45,113 nt of DNA from a virus: the IMG/VR virus record IMGVR_UViG_3300046167_000689, positions 1 to 45,113 of that record; one strand, given 5' to 3'. The number at the start of each line of letters is the position of its first letter. The first letter of the stretch is position 1. The notes beneath the pieces are model-generated. The model was not told the origin of the DNA. It searched no databases and saw nothing but the letters and a program-made list of their open reading frames with translations. Position numbers and translations under genes: made by a program. This document shows, piece after piece, positions 17,043-26,900 of the stretch.

Positions 17043-17774
17043 ATGCATCCACAAACAATCTCAAAGTCCGGCATTGAGTTGGTCAAGAAGTTCGAAGGTC
17101 TGCACCGACTGCAGTCCGATGGTATGGTCTCAGCTTACAAATGTCCCGCTGGCCGTTACACTTGCGGATATGGCGCCACCAAAGGTGTCCGCTCCGGCAC
17201 TAAGTGGACGCAAGCCTACAGTGAGCAACGGTTACTGGACGATTTGGAAGAGCATGGCAAAATTGTTAAGAAATCTGTCAATGTGCCACTTACCCAAGGC
17301 CAATATGATGCTCTCGTCTCATTTGTCTTCAATTTGGGTGGTGCGGCCTTTCGCAGTTCAACACTACTCAAAAAGCTAAACTCTGGCGATTATGATGCCT
17401 GCCCAGAGCAGATCATGCGTTGGAATAAGGCACGGGTGGATGGCAAGCTGACACCCCTACGAGGCCTCACACGCAGACGTGCCGCAGAGGCCGCTATCTT
17501 CTCCTCAGAGGCCCAATTGCCGTCTGATGAGGGTGGGCCAGAGATGGCTCAAAGGCCTACTGCAGCAGCCCCAAAATCATTAGCCAAATCTAAAACTATG
17601 GCGGGGGTTGGACTAGCTGGTGCGGCAACAGGTTTGAACGAAGTAGCAGGCCAGCTTCAGGGCTTAGTTTCCTATGCTGACGGCCTCAAAACTATCTTTC
17701 TCATCTGTGCAATCGCCGGCATTGCTCTGGCAGCATATGCTCGAATGAAAGACCATAAAGACGGCGTGCATTAA
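17043..17774 (+). CDS. Endolysin, GH24 lysozyme with C-terminal membrane anchor
   Basis: Encodes 243 residues. Residues 11-45 show the lysozyme signature: IELVKKFEGL (catalytic Glu18), SAYKCPAGRYTCGYGAT (Cys34 at the usual Asp/Cys place, Thr40). Residues ~88-115 (PLTQGQYDALVSFVFNLGGA) are also standard for GH24. After ~residue 160 there is an Ala/Pro linker and then a hydrophobic segment (LKTIFLICAIAGIALAAYA, ~215-233) ending in charged RMKDHKDGVH. The enzyme hydrolyses peptidoglycan; the tail suggests a membrane-tethered or holin-fused form. No separate holin is visible nearby. The stop overlaps the Rz start. Confidence 0.9.
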   Translation: MHPQTISKSGIELVKKFEGLHRLQSDGMVSAYKCPAGRYTCGYGATKGVRSGTKWTQAYSEQRLLDDLEEHGKIVKKSVNVPLTQGQYDALVSFVFNLGGAAFRSSTLLKKLNSGDYDACPEQIMRWNKARVDGKLTPLRGLTRRRAAEAAIFSSEAQLPSDEGGPEMAQRPTAAAPKSLAKSKTMAGVGLAGAATGLNEVAGQLQGLVSYADGLKTIFLICAIAGIALAAYARMKDHKDGVH

Positions 17775-18016
17775 TGTTTGGTATTGTCGGTAAAATCAAA
17801 ACATACATTATTGCGGCTCTCGCTTTAGCTTTGCCCGTTATCTATTTGATAGGTAATATTAAGGGGCGATATAAAGAAAAGAATAAAGTCATTAAAGACG
17901 AGCTTCAGGCGCAACAAAAAGCGTCTACTTTTTATAAAAATATGGCAGAACATGACACTGAAAATCTCACTGATAGCAGGTCTCTTGCTGACCGGTTGCG
18001 GTCAAACGGTTTATAG
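17774..18016 (+). CDS. Inner-membrane spanin subunit (Rz-like)
   Basis: Encodes 80 residues: one N-terminal membrane segment (~8-29, IKTYIIAALALALPVIYLIG) followed by a charged helical stretch (RYKEKNKVIKDELQAQQKAS) that would extend into the periplasm. This is the i-spanin form. It starts in the stop of the endolysin gene (TAATG) and overlaps the lipoprotein gene at 17952 by 65 bases in another frame, the classic Rz/Rz1 arrangement. Its role is to disrupt the outer membrane at lysis together with the Rz1-like protein. Confidence 0.75.
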   Translation: MFGIVGKIKTYIIAALALALPVIYLIGNIKGRYKEKNKVIKDELQAQQKASTFYKNMAEHDTENLTDSRSLADRLRSNGL

Positions 18017-18200
18017 AACGCAACTCGAAGTATATTGCCCTCCAATTGCGCAGTATAGCGACCGATTTAACTCCCAACTTGCAGACGAACTTGAGAGCTT
18101 ACCGCCTGATAATAAGGCGATCCCTCAGGCTATGAAAAATTACATCTATCTGCGTGACCGAGTGCGGCTCTGCAACGAAGAAAAGGATAAAATCTTATGA
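17952..18200 (+). CDS. Outer-membrane lipoprotein spanin subunit (Rz1-like)
   Basis: Encodes 82 residues: a lipoprotein signal MTLKISLIAGLLLTGCGQTV with lipobox LLTGC, acylated Cys16. The mature part is ~67 residues with helical, charged sequence (RDRVRLCNEEKDKIL). It begins inside the Rz-like gene in a different frame and ends overlapping the next gene by four bases. The pair forms a complex spanning the periplasm. Lipobox, size and overlap together make the assignment strong, although o-spanins are usually Pro-richer. Confidence 0.78.
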   Translation: MTLKISLIAGLLLTGCGQTVYRTQLEVYCPPIAQYSDRFNSQLADELESLPPDNKAIPQAMKNYIYLRDRVRLCNEEKDKIL

Positions 18201-20533
18201 GCTATTGGAGCGAAAATTTTGGTGACGGAAATAGCTTCTCGGAGAGTGTAGCAAATGTATTTACGCCAAGTGATGGAGCGAAATATGTAGGCGGTGATCT
18301 CGTTCATGATGGCGGAGATAATGACGGCCAAGCATTGACAGCTGGGTCCGTGTCTCACACCGGCGATACAATTAGCGGAAGTATGAACTCGGATTCCACT
18401 AATGCTGCTGCAACCGCTGCAATTACTGTAGGTGAGGCTCCATCAGGATTATCCGCTGCTTTAGGATATGTTTCGGGTGTTGGTATTCTTGGAAAAATCG
18501 CCGGCTGGGCCAACAACATTGATCCCGGTAAGGATACAAAAACCGAATTGGGGAATGGATCAGGTGGTACAAGGGTCACTTACACCAATGCAGATGGTTT
18601 TACCTATTCCTACAACATGCTGGGAATGCCGTATGAAGTAACAGAAATTGATGGTGTGGCAGTTGATACTCTTTCGATCAAGGACCCTGTAACCAAGTTA
18701 ACCGGTTACGAAAAAATGGCTCAGGAAGCCCGTGATCGTGGTGACAACGATGAAGCCGACGCAATTATGCAAGAGGCTGCAGACAATGCCCAAGAGGCTG
18801 GTGGGGCTGAAGCCTATTCGTCTGATGCTATCCTTCAGATGGCTCAACAAGCAGGGATGGCTGGCAGTAACGAACAAGTTCAGGCCATCATGGATGATCC
18901 ACAAGGCTGGTTGCGAAACAACGGTGCTCTGCTAGCTGAAAAAATTCCTACTTTGGATGCTGACACTTTTGGCACCAGCCTCGATCCAAATAATCCAAAT
19001 TACGCTAAAAACACCACTCCAGTTGGAGAGGTTGTTACTGGTGAAGCCGTGACTGCTAGTGGTGTCGAAAATCCTGGTGCGGTCAGCTTTAACGCTGCTA
19101 CAACCGCTGACAGCCTCGGTACAGATGCAACAACGGTCGATCCAGCTACTGGCGAGATTAGAGATGAAAACCTTGTTACAGCGGCTTCAATTGACATTAC
19201 CGGCGCCGCCACAGGAACAAATACGGATGGTACTACCAGCGTTGTTGGCGAAGCATTAAACGACTTCGAAACGCAGAACATCAGCAACATCATTGATACC
19301 TCTACGGTCTCTGGAAAACTGCTCGCCCAGAAATTAGGGGAAGGGGGCTACACTGACAGTAAGGCCACCATCTTAGGTCAGATGGAAATCATCTCGGCGG
19401 AGTTTAAAGACAGTAATGGTAGCCCCGTCATTCCGCCATGGGCGCAGAGTTTAGCCCGAGATGTATCTAAAACGATGGCCTTTTCGGGTATCACTGGCAC
19501 AGCACAAACTGCTGCAATGTCTAATGCGATCATGGAGGCGACCTTAGGAATCGCTGAGAAAGAGGCGACATTTTTTCAAACACTAACAACTAAAAACTTG
19601 GATAATCGCCAAGAGGCCACCATCAACCGAGCCAGTGTTTTGGCTAAATTTGAATTAGCTAATTTAGATAATAGACAACAGGCCGTAGTTCAAAATGCCA
19701 AAGCGTTTCTGGAGCTTGATCTTCAAAACCTAACAAATCGTCAGCAGGCTGAGGTAATCAACACTCAGTCAATGGTGGAAGCACTATTCAATGACCAGTC
19801 TGCCATCAATGCGGCACGTCTTTTTGGTGCAGAGCAGTCCAATGACATGGCTAAGTTTTACTCAAACTTGAATGCTGAGATTGATCTACACAACAAAGAA
19901 CAAATAAACCTCATGACCCGCACCAATATGCAGGAACAAAATGATGGTACGGAGTTTAGGGCAAAACTGGAGCAATCTCGCCAAGAGTTTTACTCGTCGA
20001 TGCAATACAACGTCGATTTAGCCAATGCTAAGTGGCGCCAAAGTGTTGCCGACACCAACAACCAAAACAGTTTTGAAGCCGCCGCCGCTGACGTCAAAAA
20101 CACCATGGATATTTCACAAGAGGCCCAAAATAGGCTGTGGGATCGAGTGGATAATATGTTGGATTATATCTTTAGAGGCTGGAACGCAGAAGCCGATAGG
20201 GATGCCACAATTCTTGCAGCCCAAATGAGTGCGCAGGCTAACTCCAAAGGCGGTAATGGCTTTATGGATGGTCTCTTCAAGCTGGGAGCCGCTTGGATCA
20301 CTTCAACATCTGATGAACGTCTAAAAACCAATATTCAGTACTACGACACTCTGAAAGGCATCAAGTTTTATACTTGGGACTGGAATGAGGAAGGCATTCG
20401 TGTGGGTGCCGATCAATTCCCTCCCTTCGGCGTGATAGCTCAGCAAGTCCAACGAACCAATCCAGAGGCCGTGGTCGAAGGACCAGACGGATACCTCATG
20501 GTGAATTATGGGAAACTCCAAGATGAAGTTTGA
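18197..20533 (+). CDS. Large virion protein with C-terminal S74 intramolecular chaperone-like domain
   Basis: Encodes 778 residues. Residues 1-350 are Asp/Gly/Thr-rich. Residues ~440-660 are helical with repeats (NLDNRQEATINRASVLAKFE; NLDNRQQAVVQNAKAFLELD; NLTNRQQAEVINTQSMVEAL), three related copies of about 30 residues. From residue 705 it has SDERLKTNIQYYDTLKGIKF and later PPFGVIAQQVQRTNPEAV, the hallmark of the peptidase S74 self-cleaving chaperone; cleavage would fall before Ser705. That domain normally helps trimeric fibres and spikes fold, so this could be a trimeric tail-associated protein. AAGGA precedes the ATG. Its exact virion place is unknown. Confidence 0.75.
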   Translation: MSYWSENFGDGNSFSESVANVFTPSDGAKYVGGDLVHDGGDNDGQALTAGSVSHTGDTISGSMNSDSTNAAATAAITVGEAPSGLSAALGYVSGVGILGKIAGWANNIDPGKDTKTELGNGSGGTRVTYTNADGFTYSYNMLGMPYEVTEIDGVAVDTLSIKDPVTKLTGYEKMAQEARDRGDNDEADAIMQEAADNAQEAGGAEAYSSDAILQMAQQAGMAGSNEQVQAIMDDPQGWLRNNGALLAEKIPTLDADTFGTSLDPNNPNYAKNTTPVGEVVTGEAVTASGVENPGAVSFNAATTADSLGTDATTVDPATGEIRDENLVTAASIDITGAATGTNTDGTTSVVGEALNDFETQNISNIIDTSTVSGKLLAQKLGEGGYTDSKATILGQMEIISAEFKDSNGSPVIPPWAQSLARDVSKTMAFSGITGTAQTAAMSNAIMEATLGIAEKEATFFQTLTTKNLDNRQEATINRASVLAKFELANLDNRQQAVVQNAKAFLELDLQNLTNRQQAEVINTQSMVEALFNDQSAINAARLFGAEQSNDMAKFYSNLNAEIDLHNKEQINLMTRTNMQEQNDGTEFRAKLEQSRQEFYSSMQYNVDLANAKWRQSVADTNNQNSFEAAAADVKNTMDISQEAQNRLWDRVDNMLDYIFRGWNAEADRDATILAAQMSAQANSKGGNGFMDGLFKLGAAWITSTSDERLKTNIQYYDTLKGIKFYTWDWNEEGIRVGADQFPPFGVIAQQVQRTNPEAVVEGPDGYLMVNYGKLQDEV

Positions 20534-20705
20534 AGACGCAGTGAAAAAATCCATCAAGGCCTTCATGCAAGGCAAAGCCCCCAGTGCAACTACTGCCATC
20601 AACAAAGACGGATTGTTTTATAGCCCTGCGTACTTTGATGAATTGGAGGAAACTTTAATGGAAGAGGCTCCCAAAAAGGCCAAAAAATCAACAGGGAGCC
20701 TTTAG
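20523..20705 (+). CDS. Small helical protein in virion operon
   Basis: Encodes 60 residues: MKFEDAVKKSIKAFMQGKAP then a Lys-rich end (EEAPKKAKKSTGSL). The ATG at 20523 overlaps the preceding stop by 11 bases and has GGGA upstream. An ATG at 20508 would add five residues and has no better site, so the shorter form is preferred. Basic, soluble, no known domain. Location before internal virion proteins hints at a small virion or assembly factor. Confidence 0.6.
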   Translation: MKFEDAVKKSIKAFMQGKAPSATTAINKDGLFYSPAYFDELEETLMEEAPKKAKKSTGSL

Positions 20706-21269
20706 ATGAAAACATTTAACGCACCCATCGCCGGGGCAAACTATACGGCGGATATTCGAAACTATCCTTGGCACCGTCCACCTGACATTTCCAACTATGA
20801 TGAAGGTGTTGATTATCTTTTAGGAAAGCTGAAAGAGCCTGAAACCCACGAGTTGGTATTCAGCATGTTAGATTTGGACATGCCAATATCAACCGTCGTT
20901 TCGACATTGATGATGCAGTCCATCTCTAAAGGTAAATTTGCGATTGATTTGTCTATTCTGATGGCAGGCCCTGTTGCCCGTTACATCAGTATCATCGCTG
21001 ACAGCCAGAATGTTAAATACGACATGGGCGTAGGTGACGCTGATCGCATAAAAATCACTCCTACATCCCTTAAAATGGCTCTTGGAATTTTGGAGGCTGA
21101 TGAAGCTGAAGAGATCGATGAAGCAACTGAAGAGGCTCCAGAAGCCGTGTCAGAGGGTCTGATGGGTGCGCCTGAGTTAGCTGAAATCACACAGGCTTCA
21201 GACGATGAACAGGCTTCGATGTTGGGCCTAAATGTTGAAGAAGAGGAGCCAACGAATGGGATGGCGTGA
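20706..21269 (+). CDS. Hypothetical virion-module protein
   Basis: Encodes 187 residues. The N-terminal ~130 residues form a mixed alpha/beta region (MLDLDMPISTVVSTLMMQSI; LSILMAGPVARYISIIADSQ) and the last ~55 are strongly acidic (ADEAEEIDEATEEAPEAVSE). GGGAG precedes the ATG. It overlaps the next gene start by 14 bases. Proteins of this shape lie between fibre and internal virion genes in related marine podoviruses; I do not recognise a domain. Function unknown. Confidence 0.65.
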   Translation: MKTFNAPIAGANYTADIRNYPWHRPPDISNYDEGVDYLLGKLKEPETHELVFSMLDLDMPISTVVSTLMMQSISKGKFAIDLSILMAGPVARYISIIADSQNVKYDMGVGDADRIKITPTSLKMALGILEADEAEEIDEATEEAPEAVSEGLMGAPELAEITQASDDEQASMLGLNVEEEEPTNGMA

Positions 21270-23931
21270 TACACAAGCTGCCGTACAATCTGGTGAACTA
21301 AGTTTTGCCCCTAATGATGATTTTGGACAGGCTTTTGCCAGTGCAGCAGACATCATTGCCGAAAAATGGATGACTGATGCAGCAGACGCCAAAACTAAAA
21401 AGTTGGCTGCTGAAAAAGCGGCTAAAGATGAACGAGATCAGTTAGAAGAAGACCGTAAAGCCGCTGAAGCTGAAGATCGTAACAACCGTAAGACAGCAAA
21501 AGCCGCACTAGCTGTTGCAAGGGTTCCATGGTCACAAGATGTCGAAAACCACGCATTCCAAATGATCCAAGGTGGCAGCACTCAGCTTCAGGTCTCTGAG
21601 TTCTTCTCTGAAGGCATCAAAAGTGGTGATATTGTTGTCGATGCGCCCGAACTGCAGGGGCCAATGCCCGGTGTGGCGCCGACTTCGAATGTACTGACCA
21701 AATATGAGAGTGGCAGCGGTGGTGCGGATGCACTGCTTAATCAGGCTCAGACTGGTGAATTTTCCAATATTAGCGTTTCCACAATGACGATGGCGGACCT
21801 GATGAAGTTCCAACAGGCTCGGGGTGCTGGCTCGTATCACAATTACTCTAAAGCAAATATGCCGGCAGGCACGGAGGCAGCAGAGAAGGGTCTGGGTTCA
21901 ACACCGGTTGGTAAATATCAGTTTGTTGGCGACACTCTAAAAGACCTCAAGAAGCGTGGCATCCTCGACGAACTGGGAATTACAGATGAAACTGTCTTTG
22001 ATGAAAAAACTCAGGACGCCATCTTTGTCCGGTACGCACAAGAGCGCCTCCAATTGGCGGATACTCCCGAAGGCCGGCGTGCAGAAATACGCAAAGTTTG
22101 GGAAGGTCTTCGCAAGGCCAGTGACAGTGAAGTAGATGAGGTTATTGCGCAGGTTGAAACAGGGCTATTTGATGGTAAAGCCGCTGTGTCACCCGGCCGT
22201 ACTGATGCAATCCAACCTGGCGAAAGCATAGATATTGTCTACGCTTCAAAAGCTAATGCCGGCGAAACTAAGAAATTCAATTTCAAAGTAGATGAAAACG
22301 GGCTGCTTAAATTTGGGTCTCGCACCTTCGACACAACCACAGATGAATATAATACAATGGCTAAAATTGAGGCTGCTTTCAAAGAGTACAATGATGAAAT
22401 GAACCCAGATTATACCAGCGTGGTTCAGCGTACTCCGAATGAAGCCTTAGTTGAGGCCGAACGCACGGACGAGATGGATGGGGGCTTAATGATCTTCCCT
22501 CAAACCGTAGCTGGTTTGGACATTGATGAGTACATCAATGCGATCGATGCGCCGACAGACATGGCGAAGCAAATTGCCCGGATTGATAATAACAACGTAA
22601 TGTCAGAAGCCGAAAAGGAAGATGCCAAAACTCGCATTCGGAAATATGTAACCAACCTTCCAAGCAGCAAAATGACCAACGAAGACTTGGCCAAGCTGGA
22701 AGAGGACGAGTTGCAATCCCTGTTGGCGTTAGTTCAGGCAGAAGTGGATGCAACTCCAGAAGGGGAGATTAGTCCAAAATCTGAGTTGCTGACGAGAGTT
22801 CAAACTGCCCTCGACGGTAAAGTTGAGCCGTTCGATATTAATGACTACGACGACGTTAAAACCCCGACAATCCAAACGAGAATTGATAACGAAGCTACAC
22901 CTGAGGAAGAGCGTATTCAATTACAGGCGCTGCTTGTTAATCGTAACGCTAACAAGCCGTTCAAATTGCTGCAGGGCAGCCCGTCCTTCATCACGACTTA
23001 CCAAGAGATGAATGACGATGGTAATCCAGTAGGTGATCCGCAGGTTACAACTACCATGCTCACCGATGGTGACCCACCACAACACGTTGATCTCTCAACT
23101 GGGCAAGCTGTTGTCCCTGTTGGACAGCCTCAGAACCGAGGAGAGTTGCGTGAATTGGCTTCTGATTTTGCTAAGATCAATACTTCGCTCCTCAAGCCTC
23201 TTAAAGTGGCTCGGACCAATATGGTTCTTGCGGTTCAGTCTGCCAAAAACCTGGCTGATATTGTTAACCGAACACCGTCAGTTCAGACAACGATTGGTGG
23301 AAAATTCCCACGGCTTCTCAAACGTATAGGCATTGAAATTGAAGCAGCCGATGAACTCTTCTTTGGTGGTGCTAACGCTCAAGAGTTTGAGGCTCATCTA
23401 AACAGTACGCTGTTGAGTGAGAACGTGCAGGGTGCCGCCAGAGATCAGGCGCTTTACGAGGCCGAGCTATATAAGTTTGCCTTCACTTACGCCTCAAGCC
23501 GTTTGGGTCAATCAGGGCAAGGCTTGTCCAATAAGGACTTTGAAAAGGCACTTGCCATTGTAGCTGCTGGCACAGGCCAAGGGTTTATTGATGGTCTGAA
23601 AGGTAAGGTCAGTGAGATTATCAAAATCTCAGATGACGCCATCATGAATCTTAACGAGGATGGCTCAGCCATAATCATGAACACACTCGACACCTCGGGC
23701 AAACTGATGGCTGGCTACCAACGTACTTCTGAAGAGTATGCCAACCAGCGAGGCTATGGTGAAGCATTTGCATGGGCCAAAGGAACAACTCCAGATGGTG
23801 GCGGTGGTTTCAAAACTGTCACGCAAGCGATGGTGGACGGAAGCTCGCTAATTACGCCTGCCATGTTGGGCAAAAAAATCAAAATTGTGCGTCGTAACGG
23901 ACAGACCACTGTCGTTGTGGAGGGTGAATAA
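21256..23931 (+). CDS. Virion-associated peptidoglycan hydrolase / internal virion protein
   Basis: Encodes 891 residues from the ATG at 21256 (MGWRDTQAAVQSGELSF), which has GAGGAG nine bases upstream; a start at 21232 would lack a site. Residues 40-85 are a charged coiled coil. Residues ~145-265 resemble a phage muramidase or transglycosylase: VLTKYESGSGG, then GLGSTPVGKYQFVGDTLKDL and TQDAIFVRYAQERL, wording typical of virion lysozyme domains; Glu in KYESG is the likely catalytic residue. The remainder is long and helical as in ejection proteins. It would open the cell wall locally when DNA is injected. The stop overlaps the next start. Confidence 0.75.
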   Translation: MGWRDTQAAVQSGELSFAPNDDFGQAFASAADIIAEKWMTDAADAKTKKLAAEKAAKDERDQLEEDRKAAEAEDRNNRKTAKAALAVARVPWSQDVENHAFQMIQGGSTQLQVSEFFSEGIKSGDIVVDAPELQGPMPGVAPTSNVLTKYESGSGGADALLNQAQTGEFSNISVSTMTMADLMKFQQARGAGSYHNYSKANMPAGTEAAEKGLGSTPVGKYQFVGDTLKDLKKRGILDELGITDETVFDEKTQDAIFVRYAQERLQLADTPEGRRAEIRKVWEGLRKASDSEVDEVIAQVETGLFDGKAAVSPGRTDAIQPGESIDIVYASKANAGETKKFNFKVDENGLLKFGSRTFDTTTDEYNTMAKIEAAFKEYNDEMNPDYTSVVQRTPNEALVEAERTDEMDGGLMIFPQTVAGLDIDEYINAIDAPTDMAKQIARIDNNNVMSEAEKEDAKTRIRKYVTNLPSSKMTNEDLAKLEEDELQSLLALVQAEVDATPEGEISPKSELLTRVQTALDGKVEPFDINDYDDVKTPTIQTRIDNEATPEEERIQLQALLVNRNANKPFKLLQGSPSFITTYQEMNDDGNPVGDPQVTTTMLTDGDPPQHVDLSTGQAVVPVGQPQNRGELRELASDFAKINTSLLKPLKVARTNMVLAVQSAKNLADIVNRTPSVQTTIGGKFPRLLKRIGIEIEAADELFFGGANAQEFEAHLNSTLLSENVQGAARDQALYEAELYKFAFTYASSRLGQSGQGLSNKDFEKALAIVAAGTGQGFIDGLKGKVSEIIKISDDAIMNLNEDGSAIIMNTLDTSGKLMAGYQRTSEEYANQRGYGEAFAWAKGTTPDGGGGFKTVTQAMVDGSSLITPAMLGKKIKIVRRNGQTTVVVEGE

Positions 23932-26900
23932 TGGCTCAAGAGTTGTCTGCTGAAGAACAAATCGAGGCTTTGGAAGCATTAGGGTTTACCATCGAAGATG
24001 AGGATGATCCAAATTCGCCTGTATCTGACGTTGACGCAGAATTGGAGGCTCTAGGCTTTGAGATAGGAAATGAAGAGGTTCCTGATCCAGCGCCAGAACC
24101 GGAAGTTTTAGATGCTATAAGCACTCAGATGTACGCCGGCATGACCTTTGCCGATGCGCAACAACGATATGATGACATCACGTCGGGGCCAAATGTTACA
24201 AATCCGATCATGGGACTTGGTTACGCTGTGTACAAAGACCCTGAAACTGGGCGCAGGGAGTTCATTCCCAGACCTTTGCCAAGAATGTTCGGCGAAGACG
24301 GATTGATTAAGAATTTTGGTCGGGCCGCAATTAAAACCGTAACAGGTGACTTCTCTGGTGCCGCATCTGAATTTGATGATACCGCAGCAACAGTTTCTGC
24401 AACTGACAAAATGATCTTAGGAGGCAGTGAAAGCCTTGGTGGCTTGGTCGAGAGTGGTGCTGCCGTGGCCGAAAAGGCGGGAATGGATGGCGCCCTCGAT
24501 GCCGTAAGCCCCTTAGTGGTGAACATCGATACCGGTGACAGCTTTACCGATGCCATGCTCACAGACGCAGTTCCAGCAGCTGTAGCGGCAATTGGTACAG
24601 GCGGAGTCATCTCTACTGCTGTGAAAGGTTATCCGCTTCTCATACGGGCGCTTGCTACAGCCGTACCAGCAGAGGTTGCTGCATCACTCACAACATCTAC
24701 CGATGAAGGCACGATGTTTCTTGGGGAAAATGCAGCAATCAAGACTATTTCGAATGGCATCGACCTCGGTGATGAAGAAGCTGATAAAATCCTCGAACAG
24801 CGTTTAAACGTGTTGGGTGAGGGCTTAGCCCTAACCAGTGGTTTCAGTGGTGTATTGCCGGTAGGAGCAAAGCTGCTGGAACTTGGTGGCAAGTTCGCAT
24901 TCTTCCCAATCTATGCGGCTATTGCAGGCGGCAGTGCTATGGAGCGTCGTATATACGAACGTATAGCCAATCAGTTGGCTCAGATTGATGAGGGCGCATC
25001 ACCTCAACAGATTATGGAGGTGCGTCGGCAAGTCGCCAAAACTATCGAAGAGAACAAAGACGTCGTCGTCCCAATGCTAAGAAACATGGATGAGAACCAA
25101 ACAGTCACGCTGGACACGGTTTCATCTTTGCTGCGAGGTACGGATGATCCAGCTATGCGAACAACTGCTGGTGGCATCTTACAAGGCCAATTGCAGCGTG
25201 GGGGCAGGGCGCCTCTTACCGTTGCGGCAGTAGAGCAGCCACAAGCGGTCTTACAGTCTGAGATCAGAGATTATCTTGCAGAAGTTGGAGGAAAGACCTC
25301 TGCAGACCAAACAGCCACCATGGGTGCTGCTGCAGATGAGTTAGCCGGCCAAGGGCGGCAGTTTGTTCAGGAGGGTGATGCAGCGGTAGTAGCTGCCACC
25401 CAAAAGTTCGATGTCGCTTCTGAAGCGGTCGTTAAAGGGTTCAGGGATGACTTAGAGTTTGGGCAGCAATTAGATGCACTCGAAGACTTGGTCGGCACGG
25501 AAATAGTGACGGGTCAAACATCCTCATTCCAATCTGTAAGAGACGGTCTGAAGTCTGCCTATTCGACTATGACCAATCGTAAGAATGATCTGTACAATGC
25601 TATCCCAGAAGGAACCACGTTCGATATTGCCGGGTTTGGTGACGCCTTAGAAGTTGCCACACAGAACGCTAATGACTTCAGCACCGTTGGACAGCAGTTG
25701 TTAGGTAAGAGGCTAATTAATACGCTTCGCAAAGCCTATGGTAGGACAGAGCCGCTTGCCACCACGGATGAGTTCATGCGTGTTGTAGATGGCTCGCAGG
25801 CTGTTCCAATGGATCAGGTGGTGAAGGAAATTGCTGAAAGTGGGGTAGACTTTAAAGTTCTATACACGAAAGTCCGTCCTGAAATCGCCAAACTGATAGA
25901 TGAAGCGTTCACCAATGGTGAAAAAGAAGTTGGTCGCCGTTTGATCGACATTAAAAACTCAATTGACGACCAAGTTGAATGGATCGCTGAAAATGGCGGT
26001 GAAGCAGCCGCTGATGCTGCCACCGCTGCTAGGGATTACTACAAGGGTGTAGGAGATGAAGTTGGCTATGCTGAGATATGGCGTGGCGGCGGTCGCATGG
26101 AAGAGTTTGGAAACCTTTATGATCCCGTGTTCAGCCGTGGTGTTGGTGATGCAGGCTTTCAGGAAGGTTCCCGTGACTTGGTGAAAGACATCCTGTCAGG
26201 CCAAAACGCAGACGCAGTCTCAAACATGGCTAGGGCGCTCCAACAGGTCCAAAATCCAGCACCTATTGCCGATTATATGGTTGCGGACGTCATCAACGGT
26301 TTTGCCGGCGAAATACGCTCTAAGGGGCTGTCAGGGGCTAGCTTGGCTAAGTTTAGCGAAAACCTGCAACAATACTCAGAGGCGTTAAATCAAGTGTTCC
26401 CCGAACGGGCTGCAAAGGTGAACCAATTCATTCGGGCAGTTAATCAGGCAGCTGGCAGTAAGGCTGAATTGGAAAACGTCTTAACGCTGGCGACAGAGAC
26501 GGCTGAAGCAACCCGCAATGCAGTTAAACAGAGTGAATTGGGAGGCTTTCTCAGGCAGGCGCTGGGCAGCGAGTTTGATACCACGACTGGGCCATATAAC
26601 GCCTTCAAAACGATCTTCGGTGATAGCAAGGACGGCATTGGGAAGCTCTCCGACATCAAAGCACGACTGGCTGAACTCCCAGAGGCTCGGCGCCAAGTTG
26701 TTCAGGACGGCATGGAAGCGGCTTATATGCGAATGCTGGGCAATAAGGTCAGTGCAGCCAAAATGGAGTCTGGCGGTTCACAGAGCCTCAAAATGGGAAG
26801 TATCGACGGCCTAATGCAGGAGAGTGACCAAGTCTTGGAAGTTGGTCGGCTGCTGTTCAGCGATAAGCCTGAGTTCATGAATGGTTTGAGTGATCTTTTA

